Source: Ganoderma boninense (lineage: Eukaryota > Basidiomycota > Agaricomycetes > Polyporales > Polyporaceae). Taken from it: DNA of 64,000 nucleotides. Numbering within the stretch: the first letter of the stretch is position 1; every line of letters begins with the position of its first letter. Below, one piece after another: positions 32,319-41,935 of the stretch. The stretch covers positions 2,232,001-2,296,000 of the forward strand of contig CM035313.1 of the NCBI GenBank assembly GCA_002900995.3, in the 5' to 3' direction. The position numbers were made by a program, and so were the translations under genes. The notes beneath the pieces were generated by a model, which was not told the DNA's origin, ran no database searches, and was given only the letters and a program-made list of their open reading frames with translations.

Positions 32319-33400
32319 TGCACCGTATACTCCTGGACAGTACCAACCTTGCGGTACACCTTGCAAAGCTTGACAAGTTCAGCAATGGTGGCCTCCTTGT
32401 CGTCAGCTGCACAGAAGTGATCCTTGAAGGCCATGCTGAACATGCTGTAGTCTGCCCAAGGGCTGGTTCCACTGGCGAGTTTTACAATGTGGGGGCCAGC
32501 CCAGGCTGCTGCTCCTTCTGTGAGCTTACTGAGGATGGTCATCCATATGACGTTGCTAGGCGTGCCAACCGCTACCGCCGTGAGCGTGTTGTAGTAGATC
32601 TGGGCAGCGGACACAAAGCGGAGACCATCTTGTGCGGATTTTCCATCGTATTCACGTGGGGCAATTTGAGAGAGGAGCTTAGAGGTGTCGAACGCCGGTG
32701 AGGGGGCGGGAGTGGTCATGGTGGGTGCGGGAGGAGGATTGGGTGCAGGAGGAGGGTTGGGCGAGGACAATGATTGCAAAGTGTTAGAACTGGTAGCTTT
32801 CGGCTTTGGTTCCTTCTTTACTTCAGGCTTCTCTTCTGCCTTGGGAAGTTTAGAAGTCGATGCAATGGGTGATGAGGGGTTTGAGCTTTATCGTTGTCCA
32901 AGACATTCAGTAATGAGTGTGATAGTTTTGTTAAGAGTAGGGGAACCTGTAGATCGACTGGGGGGGGTGGTCCCACTAGGTACATGACTGGGGGCATGGC
33001 TGGGGGGTTGGGTGCTAGGGCGACTTCGTGCAGCAGCAACAGCTGCCCATGTGGGCCTTGTGGAGAGGGCCAGTGGTGGCTGGGCGAGTCGGTCTAAGAT
33101 TGCCTGTCATTGGTTGGGGTGTGGTTGGATAAAGGGTTGAAATGCAGCCCACTCAGCGGGTGTTCAGTCAAAGGTGAAGTCGCAGTGTGGGCAGGGTTGA
33201 CAGTCGCAAACAAACCACTGTTGTTCAGTAGTGTTTCAGTGTTGGTCTTCGACCATGGTGTGATGAAACACTTGTGACCTTTCTCTGCAAGCCACGGTGA
33301 GGGAAGGGGAGGTAGCTCGCTTCCTATCCCAGGAATAGAAATGGCAGGTGTATGATCCGACACTGTCTGCTCAGCCTCCTCGGCCTATTGCTGTGTTTTA
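32319..33400 (-). pseudogene. gag: G2 gag, N-terminal and capsid part
   Basis: Capsid-like region (S-K-L-L-S-Q-I-A-P) is open from about 32779. The upstream Pro/Ser-rich segment is broken, with the same structure as in G1. Confidence 0.8.
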
Positions 33401-33488
33401 GCCCAAGGGACATGGGCCCAAGGGTGTTCTGCCTTGGCTTTGTTTCGCTGCCTTTCTCTAGCCTCCCACACTGTGAGGGACCACTTCT

Positions 33489-33948
33489 TGTTACGACTGG
33501 CTGTCGAGTAAGATCAGGGAGGAGGCTTACGAGACGAGCAAGGGCGTCGACGAGCACTTGTGCAGCGAGAGCGGAGCAGGGCTCGACAGTCAGGCTGGAG
33601 ACAAGATGTATTGAGCGAGTAACTAACGAGCGAGAATACAGCGAGGCTTACCTGGAGACAAGAGGTCGAAACTGAGGTCTCCAGGTAGCAAAGTACAGGC
33701 CTTATATACATGTAACAGACAATGGGAATCGGGGACAATAGGTAACTATGGACACGGGAACCAGTGGAAGAACAATGGTATGTAGTACAATGACGACGGG
33801 AACAATGGGTAACAGGAGTTATTGTACTGCAAGAACAAGGGACGGGTTTGCTAAACAATAGAGGACAATAAGGACGACGTGGGAGGCAAACAGTCCGAAA
33901 AGGGAAAGAGAGACACCGGGGTAGGCGCCGAGCGTGCCGTTCATGACA
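33489..33948 (-). repeat. 3' LTR of G3
   Basis: 460 bp; on the minus strand preceded by a polypurine tract (ggaggggggtat, 33949-33960). Confidence 0.95.
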
Positions 33949-33974
33949 ATACCCCCCTCCTAAGGATCGTGTCC

Positions 33975-36900
33975 TCACGATCGAGTCTTCTTGTTGAGAG
34001 GGCCAGGAGCGTCGGGATGTGTCGAATGAAACTTTTGCAGCACTTTTGGCGCATTTGCTAGATCCGACACGTCTTCCCAGCTATCGTGTTCAGGGCCCCA
34101 GCCCTTCCAGTGAACAAGATACTGCAGTTTCTTCCACCGCCCATACCGACGCGAGTCCAACACTTCCTCCACTTCATACTCCTCCTCTCCTTCCACTTCG
34201 AGAGCTGCGGGTTCAGGGGGATGTCGACCGGGAAGTTGGCTTTCTTTGTGCGGGTGTAGGAGTGTCACATGGAACACCGGGTGGAGCCCCATGTCTTTGG
34301 GGAGCTTGAGCTCGTAAGCCAAGTTGCCCACCTTGCGCTTGACAGGGTACGGGCCAGCGTACCGGTCCACCAGTTTCCGAGAGACTCCAGGAACCCGGAA
34401 GTTCCTCGTGTCGAGCCACACCTTCTGCCCCTCCTTGAACTCTGGAGCAGCGGAGACATAGCGGTCGTAGTACTCCTTCATCCGCTCTGCTGCCAGGGTT
34501 AAGGCTGAGGTCGCATCCTCTCTTGCCTGCCGCAACTCCTCTCTTCGTTCATCCGCCGTAGGCACCGTGGTGGATAGCATCGGAACGTGGAACTGAGGTT
34601 CATAGCCGTACATGAGGTAAAACGGCGAGTACCCTGTGGATGAATGTACGCGCGAGTTGAAGCAGTATTCTGCCGTTGGCAGCCACTTGACCCAATCGTC
34701 ACGGCGCCTTGAGCAGTACATCCGTAGGTACGCCTCTATCTCCTGGTTCCATCGCTCCGACTGTCCATCCGTCTGCGGGTGGTAGGCTGTGGACAACGCG
34801 CTTTCTATGTCGAGGCCTTTAAGGATTGCACGGAAGAGCTTGCTAGAGAACTGGGGCCCCCGATCAGAGATGATCTTACGCGGGAGTCCATGTAGGCGGA
34901 ACCATTCTCTAATGAAGTTGTCTGCAGTCCCTTCCGTGTCGATCTCCTCAGTGCATGGAATAAGGTGAATCATCTTTCCATGCCGATCAGCAATAAGCTG
35001 GAGCGCGTTGTATCCATCCACCTCCGGCAATCCAGTAATGAAGTCACAGGTAACTACTTGGCCTGGGCCGTCTGGGATCTCGTTGGGCTGAAGGGGACCG
35101 TGTGGCTTCGCATGTGAAGTCTTGCCACGGCGACAAGTGTCGCAGGTCTCAACGTAATCCTTAATGAACTTTGCCATGCCTGGCCACCAGTAGTTCCGTG
35201 TAACCAACTCCACCGTCTTTGCCTGGCCAGGGTGTCCAGCAGGCGGGAGGTCGTGGTGAATGCGCACTATCTCTGCTCGGAGCGCGTCGTCTTTGGGGAC
35301 ATAAACTCGGCCGCGGTAGAGCAGCAGGCCTTGTTCTGTGTTCCAGTCCACCAAATCGTTCTGTAGACGTGCTGGCCCTAGCTTATCGAGCTTGCTGAGT
35401 GCCTCTGCGACCTCCTGCTCACGCTCTCCACATTCTCGAATGCGGCGGAGCAGTGCCTTCTCTGGTACCACTGACATGTGCCCTCTCTTAGCTGCCAGTA
35501 CTCGGAAGCGATCGGGTTGCAACATGACTCGGTTCAGGTTGTCATCGGCATCGTCCTTCTGGTGATCAGGCCTGCGCGACAGCGCGTCTGCCCTACCATT
35601 GGAGGTGCCTGGCTTGTGTGCAATGACAAAGTCGAACCGTGACAGATAGAGAGCCCATCGTGCCTGCCTACGTGTGAGGTTTTGCGCGGCTTTCCAGTAC
35701 TCGAGGTTCTTGTGGTCCGACTGGATCTCGAACACACTGGGAAGACCCTCGAGGTAGTGGCGCCAGGCCTGCAGGGCACGGATGATGGCGAGCATCTCCT
35801 TGTCATAGATCTCGTAGTTGCGTTCCGCATCGCTCATTGACTCAGAGTGGAAAGCCACAGGGTGCCATTTGCCGTCCTCCCCCTCCTGAGACAGAACCGC
35901 ACCAGTAGCATACCCGGATGCATCGACTTCGATGCGGGTTTTGCGGTCTGGGTCGTACATGCTCAGGACAGGGCTTTCAGTGAAACGACGCTTGAGCTCG
36001 TCGAATGCTGATTGCTCTTCGGCACCCCATTGCCAGGGAGCATTACCCGTGAGACGGTCAAGGGGTTTGCATACTGCGCTGAAGTCCTTAATGAACCGCC
36101 TGTAGAAATTCGCGAAACCGCGGAACTTCTGTACGTCTGAGGCGTTCTGGGGGACAGGCCATTCTGCGATACCCCTGACCTTCACTGGGTCCATCTCCAC
36201 ACAGTTCTCCGAGACGAGCACACCTAGGTACTCAACCTTAGGCTGTTCGAATTCGCACTTCTCTGGCTTGCAGAACAGGTCGTGCTCCGCCAGACGCTTC
36301 AGGACCTCACGCACCAATGTGCGGTGTTCCTTGATGTCGTTGGTGAATATGAGGATGTCGTCGAGGTAGATAGTGATTTTGCCGAGTATGATGAGGTCCT
36401 TGAAGATGTCGTTCATGAGCGCAGAGAATGTACTGGGCGAGTTAGCCAGTCCGAAGTACATTACGTTCGGTTCGAACAGTCCGCGATTGGTAACAAAGGC
36501 AGCCTTCCATTCATCACCGGTTTTAATCCGCACATTGTTGTACCCCCAACGGATGTCAAGCTTGGTAAAGTACTTGGCCCTCTTGAGTCGATCCATCAAG
36601 TCTGACACCAACGGTAGTGGGTATCGGTTCTTAATAGTGATGTCGTTCAATCGCCGGTAGTCCTGTACAGGACGTAGGTTGCCGTCCTTCTTTTTAACGA
36701 AGAAGAACGGTGACGACATCGGTGACTTCGACTCTTGAATGTATCCTTTGGCCAAGTTCTCACTAAGGAACTTGTCAAGCTCGACCTGCTCGCTGGGAGA
36801 CAGGGGGTACACCTTGGAATGGAACATCCTAGCATCTGGTACGAGTTCTATGGCGTGGTCATAGGGTCCGTGCTCAGGTAGACGTTCGGACGCCTCTTTC

Positions 36901-37757
36901 GAGAACACACGCAGATACTCGTGGTACTGGGGAGGTACAACCTCTTCGACAGGACGGACTTCCTTCTTCTGGTACTCTTGTTCAGCGAGCTGTTGAGAGT
37001 ACGTGTAGCTCGCCGACACAAAGGTCTTAGGGGTACCTCGAAGTCGTCGTCCATCTTCTAGTGCATTGAGAAGAGACTCCTCCGTGCCATCCCATTCCGG
37101 CAGAAAACCTGGTGGCGGAGGCCTATCTTCCTCCTCCTCCTCGATCATTACGGCTGTGCATATCCTACCCATCATCTTTGCCTTCCGCACCCGTCGAGAA
37201 CCATTGCGCGCCGTAAGCCGTACCTCCGTATCACGCGCTTTGGTCTCAACAGGTTTGGATGCCTTCCGATGAGCCGGACATGCCTCTGGACATCTCGATA
37301 GGCGCAGCGAGCCACGTTCCCAATCTACTTCAGGGTTGTGCTCGCGCAGCCAGTCCAGGCCAATGATCACATCCTCTTCTCCTATGTCTGTCACCACAAA
37401 CACCACTTTCTCCTGGTGGTCTCCAATCGCCATATCCAACACGGCGACCTCCGTGATCGTTCCATCACGGTTCTCAGTACCGTCTATGTTGTACAGAGGA
37501 ATTGGCCTTGCCAACTTCCTCGTTGTAACCTGGTTCTTCTCTACGAACCGTCTATGTAAAAACTTAGTAGTAGCTCCACTATCTACCATTGCTACTATGT
37601 CCTTATGTCGCTGCTTGCCGATCAACCGTACCGGTATATGAAAGTGTTGGCCACTATGATTTACTTCATATACGAACGCGGAACTCAGTACAGAAAATCG
37701 ACTATTACTACAAGAGCCGGCACGCGCAGCGTCCAGTGCGGCTCTGATCAGAAACCC
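33975..37757 (-). CDS. pol: G3 pol polyprotein (by -1 frameshift from gag)
   Basis: Encodes the enzymes that copy and integrate the element. The -1 frame is open from the slippery site at 37751-37757 to the stop at 33975. Numbering from the TTG at 37625 (1216 codons): protease D15-S-G; RT about 300-460 with D357 and Y-L-D-D 420-423; RNase H about 565-685 with D568; integrase zinc H-H (790-798) and C828/C831; integrase core D861, D921, E957 (35 residues between the last two); G-P-Y motif about 1091; chromodomain about 1149-1195. Order and chromodomain make it a chromovirus. There is no ATG suitable for independent start before residue 13, supporting synthesis as a Gag-Pol fusion. Confidence 0.93.
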   Translation of the reverse strand, partial: GFLIRAALDAARAGSCSNSRFSVLSSAFVYEVNHSGQHFHIPVRLIGKQRHKDIVAMVDSGATTKFLHRRFVEKNQVTTRKLARPIPLYNIDGTENRDGTITEVAVLDMAIGDHQEKVVFVVTDIGEEDVIIGLDWLREHNPEVDWERGSLRLSRCPEACPAHRKASKPVETKARDTEVRLTARNGSRRVRKAKMMGRICTAVMIEEEEEDRPPPPGFLPEWDGTEESLLNALEDGRRLRGTPKTFVSASYTYSQQLAEQEYQKKEVRPVEEVVPPQYHEYLRVFSKEASERLPEHGPYDHAIELVPDARMFHSKVYPLSPSEQVELDKFLSENLAKGYIQESKSPMSSPFFFVKKKDGNLRPVQDYRRLNDITIKNRYPLPLVSDLMDRLKRAKYFTKLDIRWGYNNVRIKTGDEWKAAFVTNRGLFEPNVMYFGLANSPSTFSALMNDIFKDLIILGKITIYLDDILIFTNDIKEHRTLVREVLKRLAEHDLFCKPEKCEFEQPKVEYLGVLVSENCVEMDPVKVRGIAEWPVPQNASDVQKFRGFANFYRRFIKDFSAVCKPLDRLTGNAPWQWGAEEQSAFDELKRRFTESPVLSMYDPDRKTRIEVDASGYATGAVLSQEGEDGKWHPVAFHSESMSDAERNYEIYDKEMLAIIRALQAWRHYLEGLPSVFEIQSDHKNLEYWKAAQNLTRRQARWALYLSRFDFVIAHKPGTSNGRADALSRRPDHQKDDADDNLNRVMLQPDRFRVLAAKRGHMSVVPEKALLRRIRECGEREQEVAEALSKLDKLGPARLQNDLVDWNTEQGLLLYRGRVYVPKDDALRAEIVRIHHDLPPAGHPGQAKTVELVTRNYWWPGMAKFIKDYVETCDTCRRGKTSHAKPHGPLQPNEIPDGPGQVVTCDFITGLPEVDGYNALQLIADRHGKMIHLIPCTEEIDTEGTADNFIREWFRLHGLPRKIISDRGPQFSSKLFRAILKGLDIESALSTAYHPQTDGQSERWNQEIEAYLRMYCSRRRDDWVKWLPTAEYCFNSRVHSSTGYSPFYLMYGYEPQFHVPMLSTTVPTADERREELRQAREDATSALTLAAERMKEYYDRYVSAAPEFKEGQKVWLDTRNFRVPGVSRKLVDRYAGPYPVKRKVGNLAYELKLPKDMGLHPVFHVTLLHPHKESQLPGRHPPEPAALEVEGEEEYEVEEVLDSRRYGRWKKLQYLVHWKGWGPEHDSWEDVSDLANAPKVLQKFHSTHPDAPGPLNKKTRS
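37713..37757 (-). promoter_or_regulatory. Predicted -1 ribosomal frameshift cassette of G3
   Basis: Slippery heptamer GGGTTTC (37751-37757) is phased G-GGT-TTC, directly before the gag TGA (37748-37750). A 5-nt spacer is followed by AGAGCCG (37739-37745), which pairs over 7 bp with CGGCTCT (37713-37719) around a 19-nt loop. Heptamer, spacing and stem fit the known -1 frameshift design. Translation of the -1 frame joins straight into protease. Confidence 0.72.
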
Positions 37758-39196
37758 TCCTTCTTTTCAGCGGCCGAAAGGGCCGCCAGCTTTTCCTCCA
37801 TCGCCTTAACCTGGGCCTGGAGAGCCGCCACTTCCGTAGTCGTGGTGGACGAGGAAGCAGCCTTCTGTCCTCCTGCCTTAAGCTTCGGGCATTCGACGGC
37901 GCGGTGTCCGGGTTGACCACAGCTGTAGCAGTTCCCGGTAAACGGCTTCTTCCCTGTAGCAGCTGCCTTCTCCCCCTTCTTCTTCCACCCAAACGACTTC
38001 GGGCGTTCCTCCTCTCTAGTGACAAGGTTCTGGTCGAGCGACAGTGCCACCTTCTGAATCTTTGTGAGGTCGGAGATGTCGTGGGCAGTGGTAGCGAAGA
38101 CATCCTTGAGTCTGGGAGGCAACCCCTCGCGGTACCGTTCACGCTTGTCTGCGTCACTGAAGCTGGTCCGGGCCGCGATGGCGTTAAACTGCACCGTGTA
38201 CTCCTTGACGGTGCCAACCTTGTGGTACGCCTTGCAAAGCTTAACCAGCTCAGCGACGGCAGCTTCCTTGTCGTCCGCTGCGCAGAAATGGGCCTTGAAG
38301 GCCGTTTCAAAGGCATTGAAGTCTGCCCAAGGACTTTTCGTGGTCGCGAGGGTCACGATGTGAGGCCCTGCCCAGTCTGCCGCTCCCTCGGTAAGCTTGC
38401 TCAGGACCGTCATCCATGTGACGACGGGGTCCAGGCCAGGGGCTGCTGTCGTCAGAGTGTTGTAGTAGATCCTGGCTGCAGACACGAAGCGTAGACCATC
38501 TTGAGCAGTTTTTCCATCGTATGTGGAGGGAGCGATTTGGGAGAGGAGTTTGGAGACATCGAATGGCGGGAGAGTGGTCATGACGGGTGAGGACGATCGG
38601 CTGGATGAGGATGATGAAGAGGGTTGTGGAGTGTTGAGATTGACGGTCTCTCGTTTGGGTTGCGGTTCGAGCTTAACTTCAGGCTTCGCTTCTGCCTTTG
38701 GAAGTTTAGAACTCGAGGCAACAGGGGATGAAGTGGCTCGCTGCCGGGCGAGTTCGAGGGCTGTCTGAAGAGGAATTGCTCCCAAACGTGGAGAGCCGGA
38801 GGGGGTCGCAGTAGGTGTTGGCTTGCGGCTGGTTGGACGTGAGGGTGCACGGGATGGAACCCGTGAAGATGGCTTGGATGGGGGACGAGAGGCTGGTCTG
38901 GACGCGGGGTTCTGGGTGGCGACTGTCGCCGCCTGACGAGCTGGGGGGCGTCCTGGATCTCGAGGTGCAGGTGCTGGTGGGTTTGCGATCTTCGCACGGA
39001 TTAGGACTTCCTGTTCTTTGGTGGTGAGGAGTCTAGGGGCGATGCCTTCGCGAGTTTCAGGAGTATCGTTGAATGTGTGTGATCGGTGGGGGCACGGTTG
39101 CTCCTCGCAGTAGTACCAGGCTTGCTTATCTTCGTCCCAGTACTCGTCCTGTACCGCAGTGGGGTGAAATATGTGTCCCCAGGCTTGGCAAGCCAC
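37748..39196 (-). CDS. gag: G3 gag
   Basis: 482 open codons forming the capsid/nucleocapsid protein. An N-terminal segment with conserved Trp/Cys/His residues (1-70) is followed by a Pro/Ser/Arg-rich linker, a capsid-like region (about 208-400), the CCHC zinc knuckle C423, C426, H431, C436, and a coiled-coil-like tail (454-482). The first codon of the open frame is GTG; the first ATG is codon 206 (38579-38581), conserved in G1 and G2. Either Gag is about 277 aa from that ATG, or the N-terminal part needs another start upstream, where an in-frame TAG (near 39221) replaces what looks like a Trp codon of G1. Confidence 0.85.
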   Translation of the reverse strand: MACQAWGHIFHPTAVQDEYWDEDKQAWYYCEEQPCPHRSHTFNDTPETREGIAPRLLTTKEQEVLIRAKIANPPAPAPRDPGRPPARQAATVATQNPASRPASRPPSKPSSRVPSRAPSRPTSRKPTPTATPSGSPRLGAIPLQTALELARQRATSSPVASSSKLPKAEAKPEVKLEPQPKRETVNLNTPQPSSSSSSSRSSSPVMTTLPPFDVSKLLSQIAPSTYDGKTAQDGLRFVSAARIYYNTLTTAAPGLDPVVTWMTVLSKLTEGAADWAGPHIVTLATTKSPWADFNAFETAFKAHFCAADDKEAAVAELVKLCKAYHKVGTVKEYTVQFNAIAARTSFSDADKRERYREGLPPRLKDVFATTAHDISDLTKIQKVALSLDQNLVTREEERPKSFGWKKKGEKAAATGKKPFTGNCYSCGQPGHRAVECPKLKAGGQKAASSSTTTTEVAALQAQVKAMEEKLAALSAAEKKEGF

Positions 39197-39574
39197 GTTG
39201 AATCTCGCTTCCTTATCCTAGGAATGAAACGGCAGGTGCACGATCCAACACTGTCTGCTCAGCCTCCTCGGCCTATTGCTGTGTCTTAGCCCAAGGGGCA
39301 CGGGCCCAAGGGTGTTCTGCCTTGGCTTTGTTTCGCCGCCTTTCTCTAGCCTCCCACACCGTGAGGCGGACCACTTCTGTCAGTACCGGGGTCTCGTGTT
39401 AGGAGCTTTCCGCGTACTGTACCACTTGGGAGTGGCAAGCCTCAGGTTGCGCCGAGACCACGTCCGATGGTGTGACTAGAGCGCGTACTACGCTAGGCCA
39501 ACACAGAGGATCAAAGTGCGTACCGTACGAGAGGGAAAAAGAAAAGAAAGGGAGTACGCCGGTGCTCGTGTAGA

Positions 39575-39585
39575 AGTTTCGACCT
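39575..39585 (-). other. Self-priming primer-binding site of G3
   Basis: On the minus strand aggtcgaaact, two bases from the 5' LTR, exactly complementary to an 11-nt stretch of the LTR just downstream of its TATA box. Same geometry as G1. Confidence 0.7.
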
Positions 39586-39587
39586 AA

Positions 39588-40047
39588 TGTTACAACTGGC
39601 TGTCGAGTAAGATCAGGGAGGAGGCTTACGAGACGAGCAAGGGCGTCGACGAGCACTTGTGCAGTGAGAGCGGAGCAGGGCTCGACAGTCAGGCTGGAGA
39701 CAAGATGTATTGAGCGAGTAACTAACGAGCGAGAATACAGCGAGGCTTACCTGGAGACAAGAGGTCGAAACTGAGGTCTCCAGGTAGCAAAGTACAGGCC
39801 TTATATACATGTAACAGACAATGGGAATCGGGGACAATAGGTAACTATGGACACGGGAACCAGTGGAAGAACAATGGTATGTAGTACAATGACGACGGGA
39901 ACAATGGGTAACAGGAGTTATTGTACTGCAAGAACAAGGGACAGGTTTGCTAAACAACGGAGGACAATAAGGACGACGCGGGAGGCAAACAGTCCAAAAA
40001 GGGAAAGAGAGACGCCGGGGTAGGCGCTGAGCGTGCCGTTCATGACA
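39588..40047 (-). repeat. 5' LTR of G3
   Basis: 460 bp with TATATAAG-type promoter on the minus strand; flanked by cttct. Confidence 0.95.
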
Positions 40048-40145
40048 CTTCTGTCAGTACTGAGGTCTTGTGTTAGGAGCTTTCCGTGTACTGTACCACT
40101 GAGAGTGGCAAGCTTCAGGTTGCGCTGAGACCATGTCTGATGGTG

Positions 40146-40605
40146 TGTCATGAACGGCATGCTCAGCACCTACCCTGGCATCTCACTTTCCCTTTTCAGA
40201 CAGTTTGCCTCCCATGTCATCCTTATTGCCCTCCATTGTTTAGCAAACCCGTCCCTTGTTCTCAAAGTACAATAACTCCTGTTACCCATTGTTCTCATCG
40301 TCATTGTACTACATACCATTGTTCTCCCACTGGTTCCCATGTCTATAGTTACCTATTGTCCCCGGTTCCCATTGTCTGTTACATATATATAAGGCCTGTA
40401 CTTTGCTACCTGGAGACCTCAGTTTTGACCCCTTGTCTCCAGGTAAGCCTCGCTGTATTCTCACTCGTTAGTTACTCACTCAATACATCTTGTCTCCAGC
40501 CTGACTGTCGAGCCCTGCTCCGCTCTCACTGCACAAGTGCTTGTCGATGCCCTTGCTTATCTTGTAAGCCTCCTCCCTGATCTTACTCAACAGCCAGTTG
40601 TAACA
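40146..40605 (+). repeat. Inverted LTR in the G2 leader
   Basis: 460-bp G-family LTR in plus orientation inside the otherwise minus-strand G2 leader. Left flank tggtg (40141-40145). Followed by a plus-oriented leader piece with PBS-like aggtcaaaact at 40608-40618. Confidence 0.88.
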
Positions 40606-40723
40606 TTAGGTCAAAACTTCTACATGAGCACTGGTGTACTCCACCCACATTCCTTTCCCCTCGTACGTTACACACTTAGATCCTCTGTGTTGGCCTAGCA
40701 TAGTGCACGCTCTAGTCACACCA
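40606..40723 (+). repeat. Inverted G2 leader segment
   Basis: 118 bp matching the leader of G1/G3 but opposite in direction to the rest of G2. It ends cacca, the complement of tggtg at the left of the preceding LTR. Confidence 0.8.
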
Positions 40724-41183
40724 TGTTATGACTGGCTGTTGAGTAAGATCAGGGAGGAGGCTTATGAGACGAGCAAGGGCGTCGATGAGCACTTGTGCAG
40801 TGAGAGCGGAGCAGGGCTCGACAGTCAGGCTGGAGACAAGATGTATTGAGTGAGTAACTAACGAGTGAGAATACAGCGAGGCTTACCTGGAGACAAGAGG
40901 TCAAAACTGAGGTCTCCAGGTAGCAAAGTACAGGTCTTATATACATGTAGCGGATAATGGGAAATGGGGACAATAGGTAACTATGGACACGGGAACCAGT
41001 AGAAGAACAATGGTATGTAGTACAATGATGATGGAAGCAATAAGGTGACAGGAATTATTGTACTCGAGAACAAGGGACGGGTTTGCTGAACAATGGAGGA
41101 CAATAAGGATGACATGGGAGGCAAACTGTCTGAAAAGGGAAAGAGAGACACTGGGGTAGGTGCTGAGCGGGCCATTCATGACA
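40724..41183 (-). repeat. 5' LTR of G2 (probably chimeric)
   Basis: 460 bp in minus orientation. Right flank is the hAT relic. It forms an inverted pair with the LTR at 40146-40605. Confidence 0.88.
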
Positions 41184-41935
41184 CATATTGTATGTTGAAT
41201 TCTACCAGGTTCAAACATCCCAGGGAAGCAAGCACACCGGAAGGCCCTGGTCTTTACACCATTGCTTCTATGTAGGGAGGAGATAGGTGGAGGAGTTGAT
41301 AATTTTAAATTTGAAACCTCTAATATATTGCAGACAAAGGTGAGTATCATTTGTCTTTTTTCTTGTTGCAGCAATGCCATGTGCATGCAAACTACTAACC
41401 TTGGCAATAGCTAGTTTAATGGGCTGAATGTCCTTCTCAAACTGCTGCTGCTCCTCTTCCATCATCTCCATAGGGGGATCTAGGTGTTGGTGGTGTTATT
41501 GTCATTGCCTTCATTGTTTTCAGCATCCGGATCATCATCTTTACCTTGCTTTTCCTGTGTGCACACATTTCCTCTAGCAATCAGCTTCAAAGATCCCCAG
41601 GTCAGCTGCAAAATCAAGGAGCTTATTTTCTTCCTTTTTGTGCTTCACAATGTCTTTGTTTGGATGCATTGAACTCGTACAGCAGGGCCTTGATGATAAG
41701 GCTGAGGACGTGAAGAAGCAGCGCACACAGGAGCGCTGCACATCAAACCCCGGGAGCAGCTCGATAAGCTCTTCAACTATCTTGTCATTGTTGGACACAT
41801 TGTTACAGGTAACATGCACCTTCTGTACCATATTACAGTGAGTATATTCCATGTGTGCATCATTTAGAGTAAGTGCACACCTTATTGATCTCAGACTCAG
41901 TTTTACTGATGGACAAACTTGTTGGTCCAATTAAG
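41184..41935 (-). pseudogene. hAT-family transposase relic
   Basis: Minus-strand fragments in hAT order: C-N-N-V-S-N-N-D-K-I-V-E-E-L and R-C-F (about 41740-41830, the D-N-A-S-N-N-type motif), an acidic linker, F-K-F-K-I-I-N-S-S-T-Y-L-L-P-T (about 41275-41330), then a stretch ending N-S-T-Y-N-M directly against the G2 LTR, corresponding to the hAT R-D-V-x-T-R-W-N-S-T block. Several stops (TAG, TGA) replace Trp/Arg. The C-terminal half is absent; it was removed with the nested insertion. Confidence 0.65.

Larger units (their letters stand above)
33489..40047 (-). mobile_element. Gypsy chromovirus G3, 6559 bp, gag and pol open
   Basis: 460-bp LTRs at 33489-33948 (3') and 39588-40047 (5'), with perfect 5-bp duplication cttct (33484-33488, 40048-40052). 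It sits in the leader of G2. LTRs differ at roughly eight to ten sites, by eye all transitions and mostly at CpG. gag (37748-39196) and pol (33975-37757) are open, linked by a predicted -1 frameshift. It is the best candidate for a recently active copy here, though no gag ATG precedes codon 206. Confidence 0.95.
22332..41183 (-). mobile_element. Old Gypsy chromovirus G2, host of a 19-kb nest
   Basis: One minus-strand element of the G1/G3 family can be reassembled from these blocks: 3' LTR 22332-22791; integrase/chromodomain 22824-23851; 27794-27880; 28824-31441 (RNase H, RT, protease); gag 31442-31882 and 32319-33400; leader 33401-33488 and 40048-40145; 5' LTR end at 41183. The gaps are later insertions: T1, solo LTRs S2 and S3, element G3, and an extra LTR. 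The pieces abut at matching nucleotides of the G3 sequence. The outer flanks (atcga, catat) do not match. Confidence 0.8.

Noticed and set aside
40146..41183. Two independent truncated insertions head to head
   Set aside because: The tggtg/cacca split of one leader site and the opposite LTR orientation are explained more simply by one insertion followed by inversion.
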